DNA of 52,389 nt from Oscillospiraceae bacterium (GTDB taxonomy: Bacteria; Bacillota; Clostridia; Oscillospirales; CAG-272), in assembly GCA_015064525.1 (NCBI GenBank), contig SVSC01000003.1:1-52389 (forward strand). The letters are read 5' to 3'. The position numbers and the translations under genes were made by a program. The notes under the pieces were generated by a model that saw only the letters and a program-made list of their open reading frames with translations, was not told the DNA's origin and did no database searches. This document shows positions 42,152 through 50,702 of this stretch, in pieces (within the stretch, counting starts at the first letter, position 1; the number at the start of each line of letters is the position of its first letter).

Positions 42152-43170
42152 AGAAATTCCTCCCGTTGCTCCAACGCCGTTCGCAGCTCCAAAAGATGCG
42201 CCACGGCGGGAATGTTTCCTCCTTGCTTGATGCTGTCGGGGCTCATCATGGCGCCCGTTGCCATAAACAGAATTCGCTTCCATTCTCCCTTGCTGATTTT
42301 TGGCAGAATTTCCGCCGCCAGCACCGAGGCGGCGCAGCCGCAGCCCGAGCCGCCGCTGTGAACGTCCTGCCGCTCCTTGTGGTAGATCAGTCTGCCGCAG
42401 TCCTCGTAGCGTGAGGAAATATCCAAGCCGTCCGCCAGCAGTAGCTGACAAAGAATATCACCGCCCTCAAAGCCCAGATCCCCCGTCACAATGCGATCGT
42501 AATCCTCGGGAGCGGTGTGAGTGTCCGCAAAAAAGCGGAGAAGGGTGTCCCTTGCGGCGGGAGCCATTGCCGCACCCATGTTGTTGGCGTCGTTGATGCC
42601 GTAATCCTTGGCTTTTCCCGCCATTCCGTGAACGATCAGCACCTCGTCCGCCGTTCTCAGAGGACGCCCCACCAGGAATGCGCCCGCTCCCGTTACCGTC
42701 CATTGGGCTGTTGGAGGGCGCTGGGAGCCGTATTCCAGGGGAGAGCGGTACTGTCGTTCGGCGGCGCAGAAGTGTGAGGAGGTGACGGCGGCGCACAGGG
42801 AGCAAGCCCTTGAGGTCACCGTCACGGCGGAGAGGAGAAGTCCCTCGGCGCAGGTGGAGCAGGCGCCATAGAGCCCGAGATAGGGAATATCGTAGGAAAG
42901 AAGCCCGTAGGCGGAGCCAACGCATTGATTTTGCAGGTCGCCCGCGAACAGCGCGCCGATCTGACCGTCGCTCACCCCCATTCTCGCCATGGCAACCGCC
43001 AGCGCCATGCGTTGCATCTCGCTCTCCGCGCTCTCCCAGGTTTTTTGCCCGAATTTGCAATCGGGATCGTGAAGGTCGAACAGATGCCCCAAGGGCCCCT
43101 CATATTCCTTTTTTCCAACCGCCGTTCCCCATGCTTGAATGGCGGCGGAGAGCTTGAACGCTCCTTGCAT
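42148..43170 (-). CDS. spoVAD: Stage V sporulation protein AD
   Basis: 340 residues with a thiolase-like fold; the family binds dipicolinic acid and helps load it into the spore core. The start GAFKLSAAIQAWGTAVGKKEYEGPLG (in part: IQAWGTAVGKKE), LYGACSTCAEGL, ERQYRSPLEYGSQRPPTAQW (in part: QRPPTAQWTVTGAGA) and DLGFEGGDIL are diagnostic. spoVAC, normally the gene before it, is missing: the next gene is divergent. Expression in the forespore is likely from the sigma-G-like promoter at 43200. Confidence 0.94.
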   Translation of the reverse strand: MQGAFKLSAAIQAWGTAVGKKEYEGPLGHLFDLHDPDCKFGQKTWESAESEMQRMALAVAMARMGVSDGQIGALFAGDLQNQCVGSAYGLLSYDIPYLGLYGACSTCAEGLLLSAVTVTSRACSLCAAVTSSHFCAAERQYRSPLEYGSQRPPTAQWTVTGAGAFLVGRPLRTADEVLIVHGMAGKAKDYGINDANNMGAAMAPAARDTLLRFFADTHTAPEDYDRIVTGDLGFEGGDILCQLLLADGLDISSRYEDCGRLIYHKERQDVHSGGSGCGCAASVLAAEILPKISKGEWKRILFMATGAMMSPDSIKQGGNIPAVAHLLELRTALEQREEFL

Positions 43171-43199
43171 GGCAATGCCTCGCTTTCGATTTTTTTACT

Positions 43200-43228
43200 T
43201 ATTGTGCGTCATTCCGCTTGCATTATGC
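43200..43228 (-). promoter_or_regulatory. Candidate sigma-G (forespore) promoter of spoVAD-spoVAE
   Basis: Minus strand: -35 GCATA (43224-43228), 17-bp spacer, -10 CACAATA (43200-43206). This fits the B. subtilis sigma-G pattern (GHATR, 17-18 bp, CATnhTA) with one mismatch. It abuts the divergent vegetative promoter of the epimerase gene. Confidence 0.55.
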
Positions 43229-43246
43229 GCGAAAATATGATAAAAT
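43218..43246 (+). promoter_or_regulatory. Promoter of the aldose epimerase gene
   Basis: -35 TTGCAT (43218-43223), 17-bp spacer, -10 TAAAAT (43241-43246). Confidence 0.65.
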
Positions 43247-43286
43247 AAAAAGCGAAACAAAAATGAAATTATTGGAGGAACCGATT

Positions 43287-44156
43287 ATGGTCTACACCAT
43301 CAAAAATCACCGTTTAACGGTAACGATTTCCGAGATTGGCGCCGAGCTGCAATCCATTGTGGACGAATGGGGAAGTGAGCGCCTTTGGAATGGCGACCCT
43401 GCCTTTTGGGGTGAGAGAGCGCCCGTTCTGTTTCCCTTTTGCGGACGTGTCTGGAATGGGAAGATTACGGCAAAGGGCGTTCCCTGCAAAATGGATTTGC
43501 ACGGCTTTTTCCGTTGCAGAACATGCGAGGTTGAGCAGCTGAGCAACACTGAGATCGCCTTCACGCAGGTCGAGGATGATGCCACTCTTGCGGATTATCC
43601 CTTCCGTTTTCGCGTGCGGATCGTTTACCGCCTGGAGGAGAACCGTTTGTTCGTGCGCGCTGAGATCACCAACACGGGTAACGGCGTGATGCCTTATGGC
43701 TACGGCGCTCATCCCGGCTTCAAGACCCCCTTCGATGGCGGTAGCTTTGAGGACTACTATATCCAATTCTCCCAAAAGCAGGAGGTTCGTTCTCTCTGCT
43801 TCGATGAGAACAACTGCTTCCTGATCGGCGGCAGCCGCCCCTTCCCGCTGGAGGAGGGCAATCGCTTTGGATTGCGCGATGCGGACTTTGAAACCGGCTC
43901 CTTCTTCCTGTGCGAAATGCCCGGCGAGGCAACGCTCAAGCGGAACGGATCCTCTCACTATCTCACCTTCCGCTACGAGGGCTTCCCCTATCTGGGCTTT
44001 TGGAAGGTGCCGGGTGCCAATTATATTTGCGTGGAGCCGTGGCGCAGCCTGCCCGCGCATTCGGGAGAAAATACCGAGCTGTTTGAAAAGGACGATCTGG
44101 TTCGTGCGGAAGCAGGCGAAACCGTGATCCACGAATACAGCATTGAGGTGGGATGA
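43287..44156 (+). CDS. Aldose 1-epimerase family protein
   Basis: 289 residues of the galactose mutarotase-like superfamily (LacX/GalM-like branch). It begins YTIKNHRLTVTISEIGAELQ (in part) and has RLWNGDPAFWGERAPVLFP typical of LacX-type proteins. The conserved His in YGYGAHPGF and an acidic residue near the C-terminus (VEPWRSLPAH) are likely catalytic. It interconverts anomers of an aldose or sugar phosphate; galactose is one option given galK in the window, but specificity is unproven. TTGGAGG sits 8 nt before the ATG at 43287; upstream in-frame ATGs lack a site. Confidence 0.88.
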   Translation: MVYTIKNHRLTVTISEIGAELQSIVDEWGSERLWNGDPAFWGERAPVLFPFCGRVWNGKITAKGVPCKMDLHGFFRCRTCEVEQLSNTEIAFTQVEDDATLADYPFRFRVRIVYRLEENRLFVRAEITNTGNGVMPYGYGAHPGFKTPFDGGSFEDYYIQFSQKQEVRSLCFDENNCFLIGGSRPFPLEEGNRFGLRDADFETGSFFLCEMPGEATLKRNGSSHYLTFRYEGFPYLGFWKVPGANYICVEPWRSLPAHSGENTELFEKDDLVRAEAGETVIHEYSIEVG

Positions 44157-44232
44157 TTCCTCCCGATCGGTGACACGTGTTGAAAAAACGAAAAAATCTT
44201 TTGATTTTTTTGAAGAAAAGAAGGAATTTTCA

Positions 44233-44261
44233 TTGACAAGACTTTCATTGTATGATACAAT
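44233..44261 (+). promoter_or_regulatory. Promoter of the SH3-repeat lipoprotein
   Basis: -35 TTGACA (44233-44238), 17-bp spacer, -10 TACAAT (44256-44261). Confidence 0.75.
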
Positions 44262-44369
44262 ATATGTACAGTCCGAAATTTTGCCCGACGGAGCGCTTTT
44301 TTGGTGCTTTTGCCGATTGAGATAGAGTTTTACCGGAAGTTTATCAATGAAAGGAAGTACAGTGAGGAA

Positions 44370-45863
44370 ATGAAGAAATTGAAAAGAACGATCAGCTTAA
44401 TGATTCTGGCAGGCGTGCTGACCGCAAGCCTTGCCTCTTGTGTTGTCAAAGGAAACAATCCCCCCGATCCCACCGGAAATGAAACCGTTTATTCTCCCGT
44501 TACGGGAGGCCCCGGCGTTACTCCCATCATCCCCACCACCGACCCCTCTCAGGTCACCTACGCGCCTGTGGACGAAACCGTTTACATTACCGCCAAGAAC
44601 GCGGTTCTGAAGCTGGTTGCCAACACCGCCGAGAGTATTCAGCTGGGTCAGATCACCGAGCTGCACCGCATCGGCAAAAGCTCCAGCTGGAGTAAGGTGG
44701 AGTACAACGGTCAGCAATATTACATTGCCTCCAGCCTCCTCACCACCGACGATCTGATGGAAAAGACCTTCACCGCCTGCAGCAAAACGATGTACGTGAA
44801 CACGGGCTCGGTGAACGTTCGCCAGTATCCCTCTGCCGAAAACAGCTATTCCACCATTTTGGGAAGCAGGGTGCAGGGCGACGAGGTGAAGGTGATCGGG
44901 GAGAACGGCACCTGGAGCAAGATCAAGTGGACGAATGAGGGAACCGAATATACCGGCTTTATCAAATCGTCCTTCCTGTCTGTCGACCGCGTGAACGGAA
45001 CCGACGATTTCCTCAAGTATTTCACCGCGCTGGATAGCCCCGTTACCATGTACGTTTCCACCGCCACCGCAAACGTTCGCACCAAGCCCTATGCCGATAC
45101 AAGAGGTCCCATTGCCACCTCGGTGCCGGACGGTCTTCCTAAGGGAACCGCGGTAACGGTTGTTGCGAGGGGAACCGTTGAGGAGGTTGCGTGGAGCATG
45201 GTGGAATGGGCAGAGGGCTCTATCAAGAAGCAGTACTACGTTGCCACCTCCTGCTTGGACGTGACCGCGGGAGAAAAAGCAACGCTGGAGCAGGTTTTGA
45301 AGGTTTACCCCGAGCTGGAAAAGTTTGAGTCGGCTCAGAATCTCTATATTTGCGATAACCAAGCCTTCGGAAGAGGCACCCCCACCCGACTGGCAGATAA
45401 AGACGGTAATCCCACCAACGTGATCAAGATGCTCTACAAGAAGGATGCGGTTACCGCCGTTGCGGCAGGTAAGATTGCGGGTCAAGCGCCCGACGGCAAG
45501 GAGGAGGCGATCACCTGGTGCCTCATTCAGGATGCTGACATCGGCTTCTATTTCGTGGCATACAGCTGTCTCACCAGAAACGCCGACGGAACGCCCGCGG
45601 CTCCCGTGCTGTCCTTGGATCAGATCCTGAATATGTACGGCTTTGAAAAGACCTCCACCGCCATTTCCATGAAGGTGAAGGCTGAAAAAGCGAGCATTTA
45701 CACCGAGCCCGACGGGTCGGCTGCGGCTCAGCTGGATAAGGGAACGATTGTTTCCGTGGTTGCCAAGGGAGAAACGGGCAGCTTCGTGAAGAACAGCTGG
45801 TATCTGATCGAGTACAACGGCTCCTACTACTTCGTGATCCAAGGGGATCTGGAGATAAATTGA
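44370..45863 (+). CDS. Lipoprotein with five SH3-like (SH3b) domains
   Basis: 497 residues with lipobox SLAS-C24 and a Pro/Thr-rich linker to about 70. Five SH3b-like units follow (about 72-125, 140-208, 225-305, 325-415, 435-495). Each shows 'LNVR'-type strands (TGSVNVRQYPS, TANVRTKPYAD, KASIYTEPDG), a GxxV/I turn and WxxVxYNGxxYYV (SKVEYNGQQYYIASS, YLIEYNGSYYFVI). SH3b domains bind peptidoglycan or matrix proteins. No hydrolase domain is attached, so it may be a wall-binding scaffold. The start is set by the signal peptide; the ribosome site AAAGGAA is 13 nt away, and GAGGA is close. Confidence 0.82.
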   Translation: MKKLKRTISLMILAGVLTASLASCVVKGNNPPDPTGNETVYSPVTGGPGVTPIIPTTDPSQVTYAPVDETVYITAKNAVLKLVANTAESIQLGQITELHRIGKSSSWSKVEYNGQQYYIASSLLTTDDLMEKTFTACSKTMYVNTGSVNVRQYPSAENSYSTILGSRVQGDEVKVIGENGTWSKIKWTNEGTEYTGFIKSSFLSVDRVNGTDDFLKYFTALDSPVTMYVSTATANVRTKPYADTRGPIATSVPDGLPKGTAVTVVARGTVEEVAWSMVEWAEGSIKKQYYVATSCLDVTAGEKATLEQVLKVYPELEKFESAQNLYICDNQAFGRGTPTRLADKDGNPTNVIKMLYKKDAVTAVAAGKIAGQAPDGKEEAITWCLIQDADIGFYFVAYSCLTRNADGTPAAPVLSLDQILNMYGFEKTSTAISMKVKAEKASIYTEPDGSAAAQLDKGTIVSVVAKGETGSFVKNSWYLIEYNGSYYFVIQGDLEIN

Positions 45864-45892
45864 TTCAACCGCTGTCCGAACGGGCAGATGAG

Positions 45893-45936
45893 AAAAAACG
45901 GTTGCTTCCGCTTGCGGGCGGGGGCAACCGTTTTTT
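45893..45936 (+). terminator. Terminator of the SH3-repeat lipoprotein
   Basis: AAAAAACGGTTGC and GCAACCGTTTTTT form a 13-bp stem with a G-rich loop and a T run. A second hairpin (CATCGGC/GCCGATG) lies at 45953-45969. Confidence 0.85.
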
Positions 45937-46054
45937 CCTGTATCACGGAAATCATCGGCGGAGCCGATGGTTATGGCAGGGGATCATAACACGGAGAAAA
46001 AGCCGAGAGAATTGATGCATTCCTCGATTCATCGGCTTCTCTTGAATTTCACTC

Positions 46055-46083
46055 TTGCAATTCCTTTCATAATGTGATATAAT
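46055..46083 (+). promoter_or_regulatory. Promoter of the RHH gene
   Basis: -35 TTGCAA (46055-46060), 17-bp spacer, -10 TATAAT (46078-46083). Confidence 0.75.
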
Positions 46084-46115
46084 AAGGTAAAATCCGAGAA
46101 AGGAAAGAGAAGGGC

Positions 46116-46322
46116 ATGAAAAACCAGACCGAGATCACCGTGCGGCTTCCCGAGGAGCTGCTACGGAAAATGCTTTTTATTGCCAATGCGGAGGGGCGCT
46201 CCCTCAACAACCATATTCTCATGATGATGCGGAGCAACGCTCAGTATTTTGAGCGCACCAAGGGGCGAATCACGCCGTTGGAGCTGCAGGCGGTATCCCT
46301 TGAGGAAAAGTCGGAGGACTGA
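46116..46322 (+). CDS. Arc-type ribbon-helix-helix DNA-binding protein
   Basis: 68 residues with the Arc/MetJ-like RHH pattern. A short N-terminal strand with alternating residues (QTEITVRLPEELLRKM) would insert in the major groove. Then two helices follow, with the ANAEGRSLNNHILMMM turn typical of Arc. It would bind DNA as a dimer or pair of dimers. No antitoxin partner toxin is adjacent, so it is probably a stand-alone regulator. GGAAAG precedes the ATG. Targets are unknown. Confidence 0.85.
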   Translation: MKNQTEITVRLPEELLRKMLFIANAEGRSLNNHILMMMRSNAQYFERTKGRITPLELQAVSLEEKSED

Positions 46323-46347
46323 TGCTTCTCCGTTTTGAAAAATACTA

Positions 46348-46376
46348 TTGATTTTTTATGGAAAATCCTGTATAAT
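46348..46376 (+). promoter_or_regulatory. Promoter of mrnC and following genes
   Basis: -35 TTGATT (46348-46353), 17-bp spacer, -10 TATAAT (46371-46376). A leader of about 85 nt follows, in which I recognise no known switch. Confidence 0.75.
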
Positions 46377-46467
46377 GATAGCAAGCGTTGGGAAACTGCC
46401 TTGGATCGGCTGCAACGGCGCGGGCTGAATAAACCCTCTGAGGGAAGCGGAAAAGGAGAACGGGAAA

Positions 46468-46866
46468 ATGCTGCCGATCAATGAGATCAGCACGCCCGCG
46501 TTGGCGTATCTGGGAGACTGCGTGATCGAAATGATGGTGCGGGAGCGACTGGTGCGGCAGGGAATTGCCAAATCGGGTCACCTCAATGCCGCGGCGTTGC
46601 GCTACGTGAAGGCGTCGGCGCAGGCAGAAGCCATGCGAAGAATTCTGGAGGCGCTCACCGAGGAGGAAATGCGGATCTATAAGCGAGGCAGAAACTCGGG
46701 GCATCTGAAGGCTCCGAAAAGCGCGGGAACGGCAGAATACCGCATGGCATCGGGCATGGAGGTTCTGTTTGGACACCTGCACCTAACCGATCAGCGGGAG
46801 CGGGCAGAGGCGCTGTTTGCTCTGGCGTATCCCTTGGAGACGGCGCAAGCCGAAAACGAAGCCTGA
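46468..46866 (+). CDS. mrnC: Mini-ribonuclease III
   Basis: 132 residues containing only the RNase III catalytic domain, as in Bacillus MrnC, which trims the 23S rRNA ends. The signature LAYLGDCVIEMMVR corresponds to the usual LAYIGDAVYE with the catalytic Asp and Glu. KRGRNSGHLKAPKSA is the second conserved block and AEYRMASGMEVLFGHLHL the third. AAAGGAG precedes the ATG. In many Firmicutes mrnC follows cysS; here it does not. Confidence 0.93.
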   Translation: MLPINEISTPALAYLGDCVIEMMVRERLVRQGIAKSGHLNAAALRYVKASAQAEAMRRILEALTEEEMRIYKRGRNSGHLKAPKSAGTAEYRMASGMEVLFGHLHLTDQRERAEALFALAYPLETAQAENEA

Positions 46867-46907
46867 GGGCAAAACATTTCACAGATAACCGAAAGGAAAC
46901 AAAAACG

Positions 46908-47420
46908 ATGTACGATCTGAATCATCCGAAAATTAAATTTATCATTCGTGACTTTGGCGAAATTACAGCCGAGCTGTACCCCGAAAAGGCGCCCCGCACC
47001 GTGGCAAACTTTTTGCATTTGGTGGACGAGGGCTTTTACAGCGGCTTGATCTTCCACCGCGTGATCAGCGGCTTTATGATCCAGGGCGGCGGCTTTAACG
47101 AGAGCTTTGAGCAGATGGAGGCGGCTGCCATTCCCGGCGAGTTTTTTGCCAACGGCTATTCCCGCAACGATCTCCATCATGCCCCCGGAGTGCTTTCCAT
47201 GGCGCGCACCAACGATCCCAACTCCGCATCCTCTCAGTTCTTTATTATGCACAAGGACGCGGCGTATCTGGACCGTCAGTACGCGGGCTTCGGTCAGGTG
47301 ATCGAGGGCATGGACGTGGTGGATCGCATCGCGGCGGTTCCCACGGGTCGTATGGGCTGGTACGATGACGTTCCCCGCGTTCCCGTTGTGATTGAGTCGG
47401 TTGTCCGCGTGGAGGATTGA
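46908..47420 (+). CDS. Cyclophilin-type peptidyl-prolyl isomerase
   Basis: 170 residues, cytoplasmic (no signal peptide). The cyclophilin core is visible as APRTVANFLHLV, FHRVISGFMIQGG (catalytic Arg and Phe), SMARTNDPNSASSQFFI and GFGQVIEGMDVVDRIA. It speeds Pro isomerisation during folding. GAAAGGAAA precedes the ATG. It lies 41 bp after mrnC and 27 bp before the Lrp-type regulator, so is likely within one transcript. Confidence 0.95.
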   Translation: MYDLNHPKIKFIIRDFGEITAELYPEKAPRTVANFLHLVDEGFYSGLIFHRVISGFMIQGGGFNESFEQMEAAAIPGEFFANGYSRNDLHHAPGVLSMARTNDPNSASSQFFIMHKDAAYLDRQYAGFGQVIEGMDVVDRIAAVPTGRMGWYDDVPRVPVVIESVVRVED

Positions 47421-47447
47421 ACCCTATTCTGAAGGGAGGAAAATATA

Positions 47448-47930
47448 ATGAATACCAAGCTGTTGAAGCTGTTGAGCCGTGATTCCCGTATCTCCGAGGG
47501 AGATATGGCAACCATGCTGGGGCTTTCCGAGGAGGAGGTTCGCGCCGAGATTCGTGAAATGGAGGAGGCGGGCATCATTCGCGGCTACAAGGCGGTGATC
47601 GACTGGGAGCGGCTGGATGACGCCTACGTTTCCGCCATCATCGAGCTGAAGGTTACCCCCAAGGCGGGGTTGGGCTTTGAGGACGTTGCCGCCAAGGTGA
47701 TGAAGTATCCCGAGGTGGAGTCGGTATATCTGATGTCGGGGGTCTACGATCTCAACGTGGTGGTGAAGGGACGAACCTTCCATGAGGTGGCAAAATTTAT
47801 TGCCAAGGAGCTTTCCACCATTGAGTCGGTCACCTCCACCGCAACCCATTTTGTGCTTCGTCGATACAAGGAAATGGACGTGGAGCTGCTGGGAAACGGT
47901 GTTGACGAGAGGGGTAGCTATTCGCTGTGA
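47448..47930 (+). CDS. Lrp/AsnC-family transcriptional regulator
   Basis: 160 residues: an N-terminal winged HTH (KLLKLLSRDSRISEGDMATM...EEVRAEIREMEEAGII, quoted in parts) and a C-terminal RAM ligand-binding domain (VESVYLMSGVYDLNVVVKG). These proteins form dimers to hexadecamers and sense amino acids. AGGGAGG precedes the ATG. It overlaps the aminotransferase start, so the two are translated together and the regulator probably controls or senses the amino acid of that enzyme. Confidence 0.93.
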   Translation: MNTKLLKLLSRDSRISEGDMATMLGLSEEEVRAEIREMEEAGIIRGYKAVIDWERLDDAYVSAIIELKVTPKAGLGFEDVAAKVMKYPEVESVYLMSGVYDLNVVVKGRTFHEVAKFIAKELSTIESVTSTATHFVLRRYKEMDVELLGNGVDERGSYSL

Positions 47931-49096
47931 TGGATTATACGAAAATACTGTCTCCCGTTGTTACGGAGGTTCCGCCCTCGGGAATCCGCAAGTATTTCGA
48001 CATTGCGGAATCCATGCAAGGGGTGATCTCTCTGGGTGTGGGAGAGCCCGATTTCCCAACTCCTTGGGAGATCCGCAAGGCGGGTATCCTCTCTCTTGAG
48101 GCGGGAAAAACCCGTTATACCGCCAACAAGGGCTTGGAGCAGCTACGGGTGGAGATTTCCGCCTACATGAAACGGAAGTATCAGCTCAACTACAGCCCGA
48201 CAGATGAGATTCTTGTAACGGTTGGCGGTTCTGAGGCGATTGATATGACGCTTCGCGCCGTGATCTGCCCCGGGGACGAGATTATTATTCCTCAGCCGAG
48301 CTACGTTTGCTATGAGCCCATGGTTCGTTTTTCGGGAGGCGTTCCCGTGATTCTGGAAACAACCGCCGAGCATGACTTTAAGGTCACTCCCGAAATGCTT
48401 CGGTCGGTCATCACGCCTCGCACCAAGGCGCTGATTATGCCCTATCCTTGCAATCCCACGGGCGCCATTATGGAGCGAGAGGATTTGGAGGCGGTTGCCG
48501 AGGTTCTGAGGGACACCAATATTCTGGTGCTTTCCGACGAAATTTATGCCGAGCTGACCTTTGGAGCGCGCAGTCACGTTTCGATTGCCGCCATTGAGGG
48601 CATGAAGGAGCGCTGTGTTGTGGTCAACGGCTTTTCCAAAACCTTTTCCATGACCGGCTGGCGCATGGGCTATGCCTGCGGTCCCGAGCCGATCATGAGG
48701 CAGGTGACCAAGATTCATCAGTTTGCCATCATGTCTGCCCCCACCACAGCCCAGTACGCCGCCATTGAGGCGTTGCGCCACGGCGACGAGGCGGTGAAGA
48801 ATATGATGGAGGAATACGATATGCGCCGTAGGCTGATCGTGAGCGGCTTCAACCGTTTGGGATTGACCTGTCGGGAGCCGAAGGGGGCCTTTTATGCCTT
48901 CCCCTGCATTCGCTCCACGGGACTCACCAGCGATGCCTTCTGCGAGCAGCTGCTCTATTCGCAAAGGGTTGCCGTGGTTCCCGGAACCGCCTTTGGCGCG
49001 GGAGGCGAGGGCTTTGTTCGCGCATCCTACTGTTATTCCACCGAGCATATCCGAGAGGCCTTGAATCGGATTGAGCGCTTTTTAAAGACGTTGTAA
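47930..49096 (+). CDS. Class I/II aminotransferase (PLP)
   Basis: 388 residues of fold type I, aspartate/aromatic aminotransferase group. Conserved parts are SLGVGEPDFPTP, TRYTANKG, the NPTGA motif in PCNPTGAIM, DEIYAELTF, the PLP Lys in GFSKTFSMTGWRMGY, and the Arg in VRASYCYS that binds the carboxylate. An alternative GTG start one codon earlier exists; the ATG at 47930 overlaps the regulator stop by 1 nt. With an Lrp partner, the pair resembles the common lrp-patA arrangement. Exact substrates (aspartate, aromatic or branched) are unknown. Confidence 0.92.
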   Translation: MDYTKILSPVVTEVPPSGIRKYFDIAESMQGVISLGVGEPDFPTPWEIRKAGILSLEAGKTRYTANKGLEQLRVEISAYMKRKYQLNYSPTDEILVTVGGSEAIDMTLRAVICPGDEIIIPQPSYVCYEPMVRFSGGVPVILETTAEHDFKVTPEMLRSVITPRTKALIMPYPCNPTGAIMEREDLEAVAEVLRDTNILVLSDEIYAELTFGARSHVSIAAIEGMKERCVVVNGFSKTFSMTGWRMGYACGPEPIMRQVTKIHQFAIMSAPTTAQYAAIEALRHGDEAVKNMMEEYDMRRRLIVSGFNRLGLTCREPKGAFYAFPCIRSTGLTSDAFCEQLLYSQRVAVVPGTAFGAGGEGFVRASYCYSTEHIREALNRIERFLKTL

Positions 49097-49127
49097 GAAA
49101 GACATATAAATAATAAGGAGACTTTTT

Positions 49128-49622
49128 ATGAAAGCGGTTTATGTACATCCCACTTATGGAGAGATTGTTTATCAAGAGAGCTTTTGGACGGGAAAGAAAA
49201 GCATGACCGTGAACGGTATGGTTGCAACGCCCAAGAGCAAGACCGAGTTTGTGGTGTATCTGCCCGAGGGCGAGTGTGAGCTTGCCGTGAGAGGAGGCTA
49301 CGTTGGGAAGGTGGAGCTAACGGTGAACGGCGAAGTTGTTCAGCTTGTTCCGCCGGCCAAATGGTATGAGGTGCTGCTATCAACGCTGATTTTCGGCATC
49401 GCGGTGGCGTTTGGAAACGTTCCCTTCCTTGCCGCGCTTCTTCCGCTTGCGGGCGGCGCGATTGGCGGCGCGGTCAGCGGTATGATGGCGTTTCTCACGC
49501 TGTTGTTTATGAAGAGCCAAAAGACAACGGTGAACAAGCTGTTGGTCTGGGCAGGTATGCTGGCAGGCACGGTCGCCGTTCTTCATGTGCTTGCGATTAC
49601 GCTGCTTGTGCTGTTATATTAA
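49128..49622 (+). CDS. Membrane protein with N-terminal beta domain, unknown function
   Basis: 164 residues, not recognised. Residues 1-80 look like a small soluble beta domain (short strands, VNGMVATPKSKTEF, VELTVNGEVVQLV). Three hydrophobic segments follow (about 84-100, 103-126, 138-163), the middle Gly-rich (LAGGAIGGAVSGMM). AAGGAG lies 8 nt before the ATG. It follows the aminotransferase by 31 bp and is ended by the terminator at 49629. No transport or enzyme motif is seen. Confidence 0.7.
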   Translation: MKAVYVHPTYGEIVYQESFWTGKKSMTVNGMVATPKSKTEFVVYLPEGECELAVRGGYVGKVELTVNGEVVQLVPPAKWYEVLLSTLIFGIAVAFGNVPFLAALLPLAGGAIGGAVSGMMAFLTLLFMKSQKTTVNKLLVWAGMLAGTVAVLHVLAITLLVLLY

Positions 49623-49628
49623 GAAACG

Positions 49629-49670
49629 CATTCGCCCCCGCTGATATCGGCGGGGGCGAATGGTTTTTGA
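49629..49670 (+). terminator. Terminator after the membrane protein gene
   Basis: A 13-bp stem (CATTCGCCCCCGC with its exact complement) and an 8-nt loop, followed by TTTTT. The convergent gene at 49676 ends just beyond it. Confidence 0.85.
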
Positions 49671-49675
49671 ACATA

Positions 49676-50464
49676 TTAAAACACTTGATCAAACTTCTCG
49701 ATCGTTTTACGGTAGGGGAAAAGACTGTTGGCGAGGAGAAGCCGATAGAGGGTGTGAGGAAAGCGACAATCGTAGCCGCCCCAGTAAGAGAGGAGATAGG
49801 CGTAGACTAAGAGCTCCATGGCGTTTTCGGTTTCTTTACACGCGGCGTGAAAGCGCATTTGCTCCAAGTCTGCTCCCGCGGATTCCCAAAAGAGATAACT
49901 CCATAGGTGATCGGTGTCTTTGCGAATGTCCGAGGCAGTCCATCCGCTCAGACCCTTGTAGGGGGGACGGTTCACGGAGGGGTAGGTATGGGCGTTGACT
50001 TCATGCTGTCTCAACGCTTCCTCGGTTTCAAAGTCGTTCGCCGTGTTGATGGCGTGGGCAAAGAGGCGGAAGTATTCGTTATTTACCAGGGGCAAAAGAC
50101 AACGGGTGAGGGGAGAGACGGCGCGCTCCTCGTCGAAATCCAACAAGCACGGAAGCCCGTTCTGCTGCCAACGCGCAAAATAAAAGCGGGTGAGGGCGAT
50201 GCTTTCGGGGGCGGCTAAGTTTCGCAGGGCAACGGTGGCAAGGGCGCTGCCGATGTTGGGGGCTTCCACGTAGAGCCGACTGTTGTTGAAAAGCACCACC
50301 TCCACCAGATCATTGGAATGACAGGTGCGCCCCGAATCGGGAATGACGTGGAGGCTTGCCTGCTCAACCGTGAGCCCCTCCTCCGTGGCAATGCGGTGGG
50401 CGTGGGGCAGGGCGGGGCATAGCGCAATGGCGCGGTGATCCCGACGCAAAACGAAGGTATCCAT
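49676..50464 (-). CDS. Unknown 262-residue protein
   Basis: I do not recognise a family. No signal peptide or long membrane segment; the C-terminal half is aromatic-rich and helical (NEYFRLFAHAIN, DTDHLWSYLFWES, LLVYAYLLSYWGGYDCRF). Cys and His residues are scattered (RTCHSND, FHAACKE) without a clear metal motif. It has its own promoter, a leader of about 100 nt with hairpins, and no proper ribosome site before the ATG: GGGAAGG lies 22 nt upstream. Codon use looks like that of its neighbours. It could be a cytoplasmic enzyme or binding protein; no function is assigned. Confidence 0.7.
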   Translation of the reverse strand: MDTFVLRRDHRAIALCPALPHAHRIATEEGLTVEQASLHVIPDSGRTCHSNDLVEVVLFNNSRLYVEAPNIGSALATVALRNLAAPESIALTRFYFARWQQNGLPCLLDFDEERAVSPLTRCLLPLVNNEYFRLFAHAINTANDFETEEALRQHEVNAHTYPSVNRPPYKGLSGWTASDIRKDTDHLWSYLFWESAGADLEQMRFHAACKETENAMELLVYAYLLSYWGGYDCRFPHTLYRLLLANSLFPYRKTIEKFDQVF

Positions 50465-50602
50465 GTGTCAAATTCGAACGGTTGCCTTCCCGCGAGGCTT
50501 TTGGGAACCGCCGCTTCCTTTCTGTTTTTTTGGGGGGCTTTGCCGTAGCGAAGCCGCCTTTTTTTGTGGGATCAGTATATCATATTTTCAAGCTTCTGTC
50601 AA
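50465..50602 (-). promoter_or_regulatory. Promoter and hairpin leader of the unknown gene
   Basis: Minus strand: -35 TTGACA (50597-50602), 17-bp spacer, -10 TATACT (50574-50579). The leader contains GGCTT...AAGCC (about 50537-50556) and a stem CGGTTCCC...GGGAAGGCAACCG (about 50475-50510), separated by an A run. They could control translation of the gene, which lacks a normal ribosome site. In the plus direction the first hairpin is followed by TTTTTTT and could be a terminator. Confidence 0.6.
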
Positions 50603-50702
50603 TATGTGACAAAAAGATTTTTCTTTTTTGTATGAATTGTTGGGGAATGGAAATGTCAAGAGCTTTTTCGAAAAAACCGATGTAAAAAAATTAACGAGAA
50701 AT
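50603..50702. other. AT-rich gap without recognised features
   Basis: Between the two divergent promoters I see no gene, repeat or RNA structure. Confidence 0.5.
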
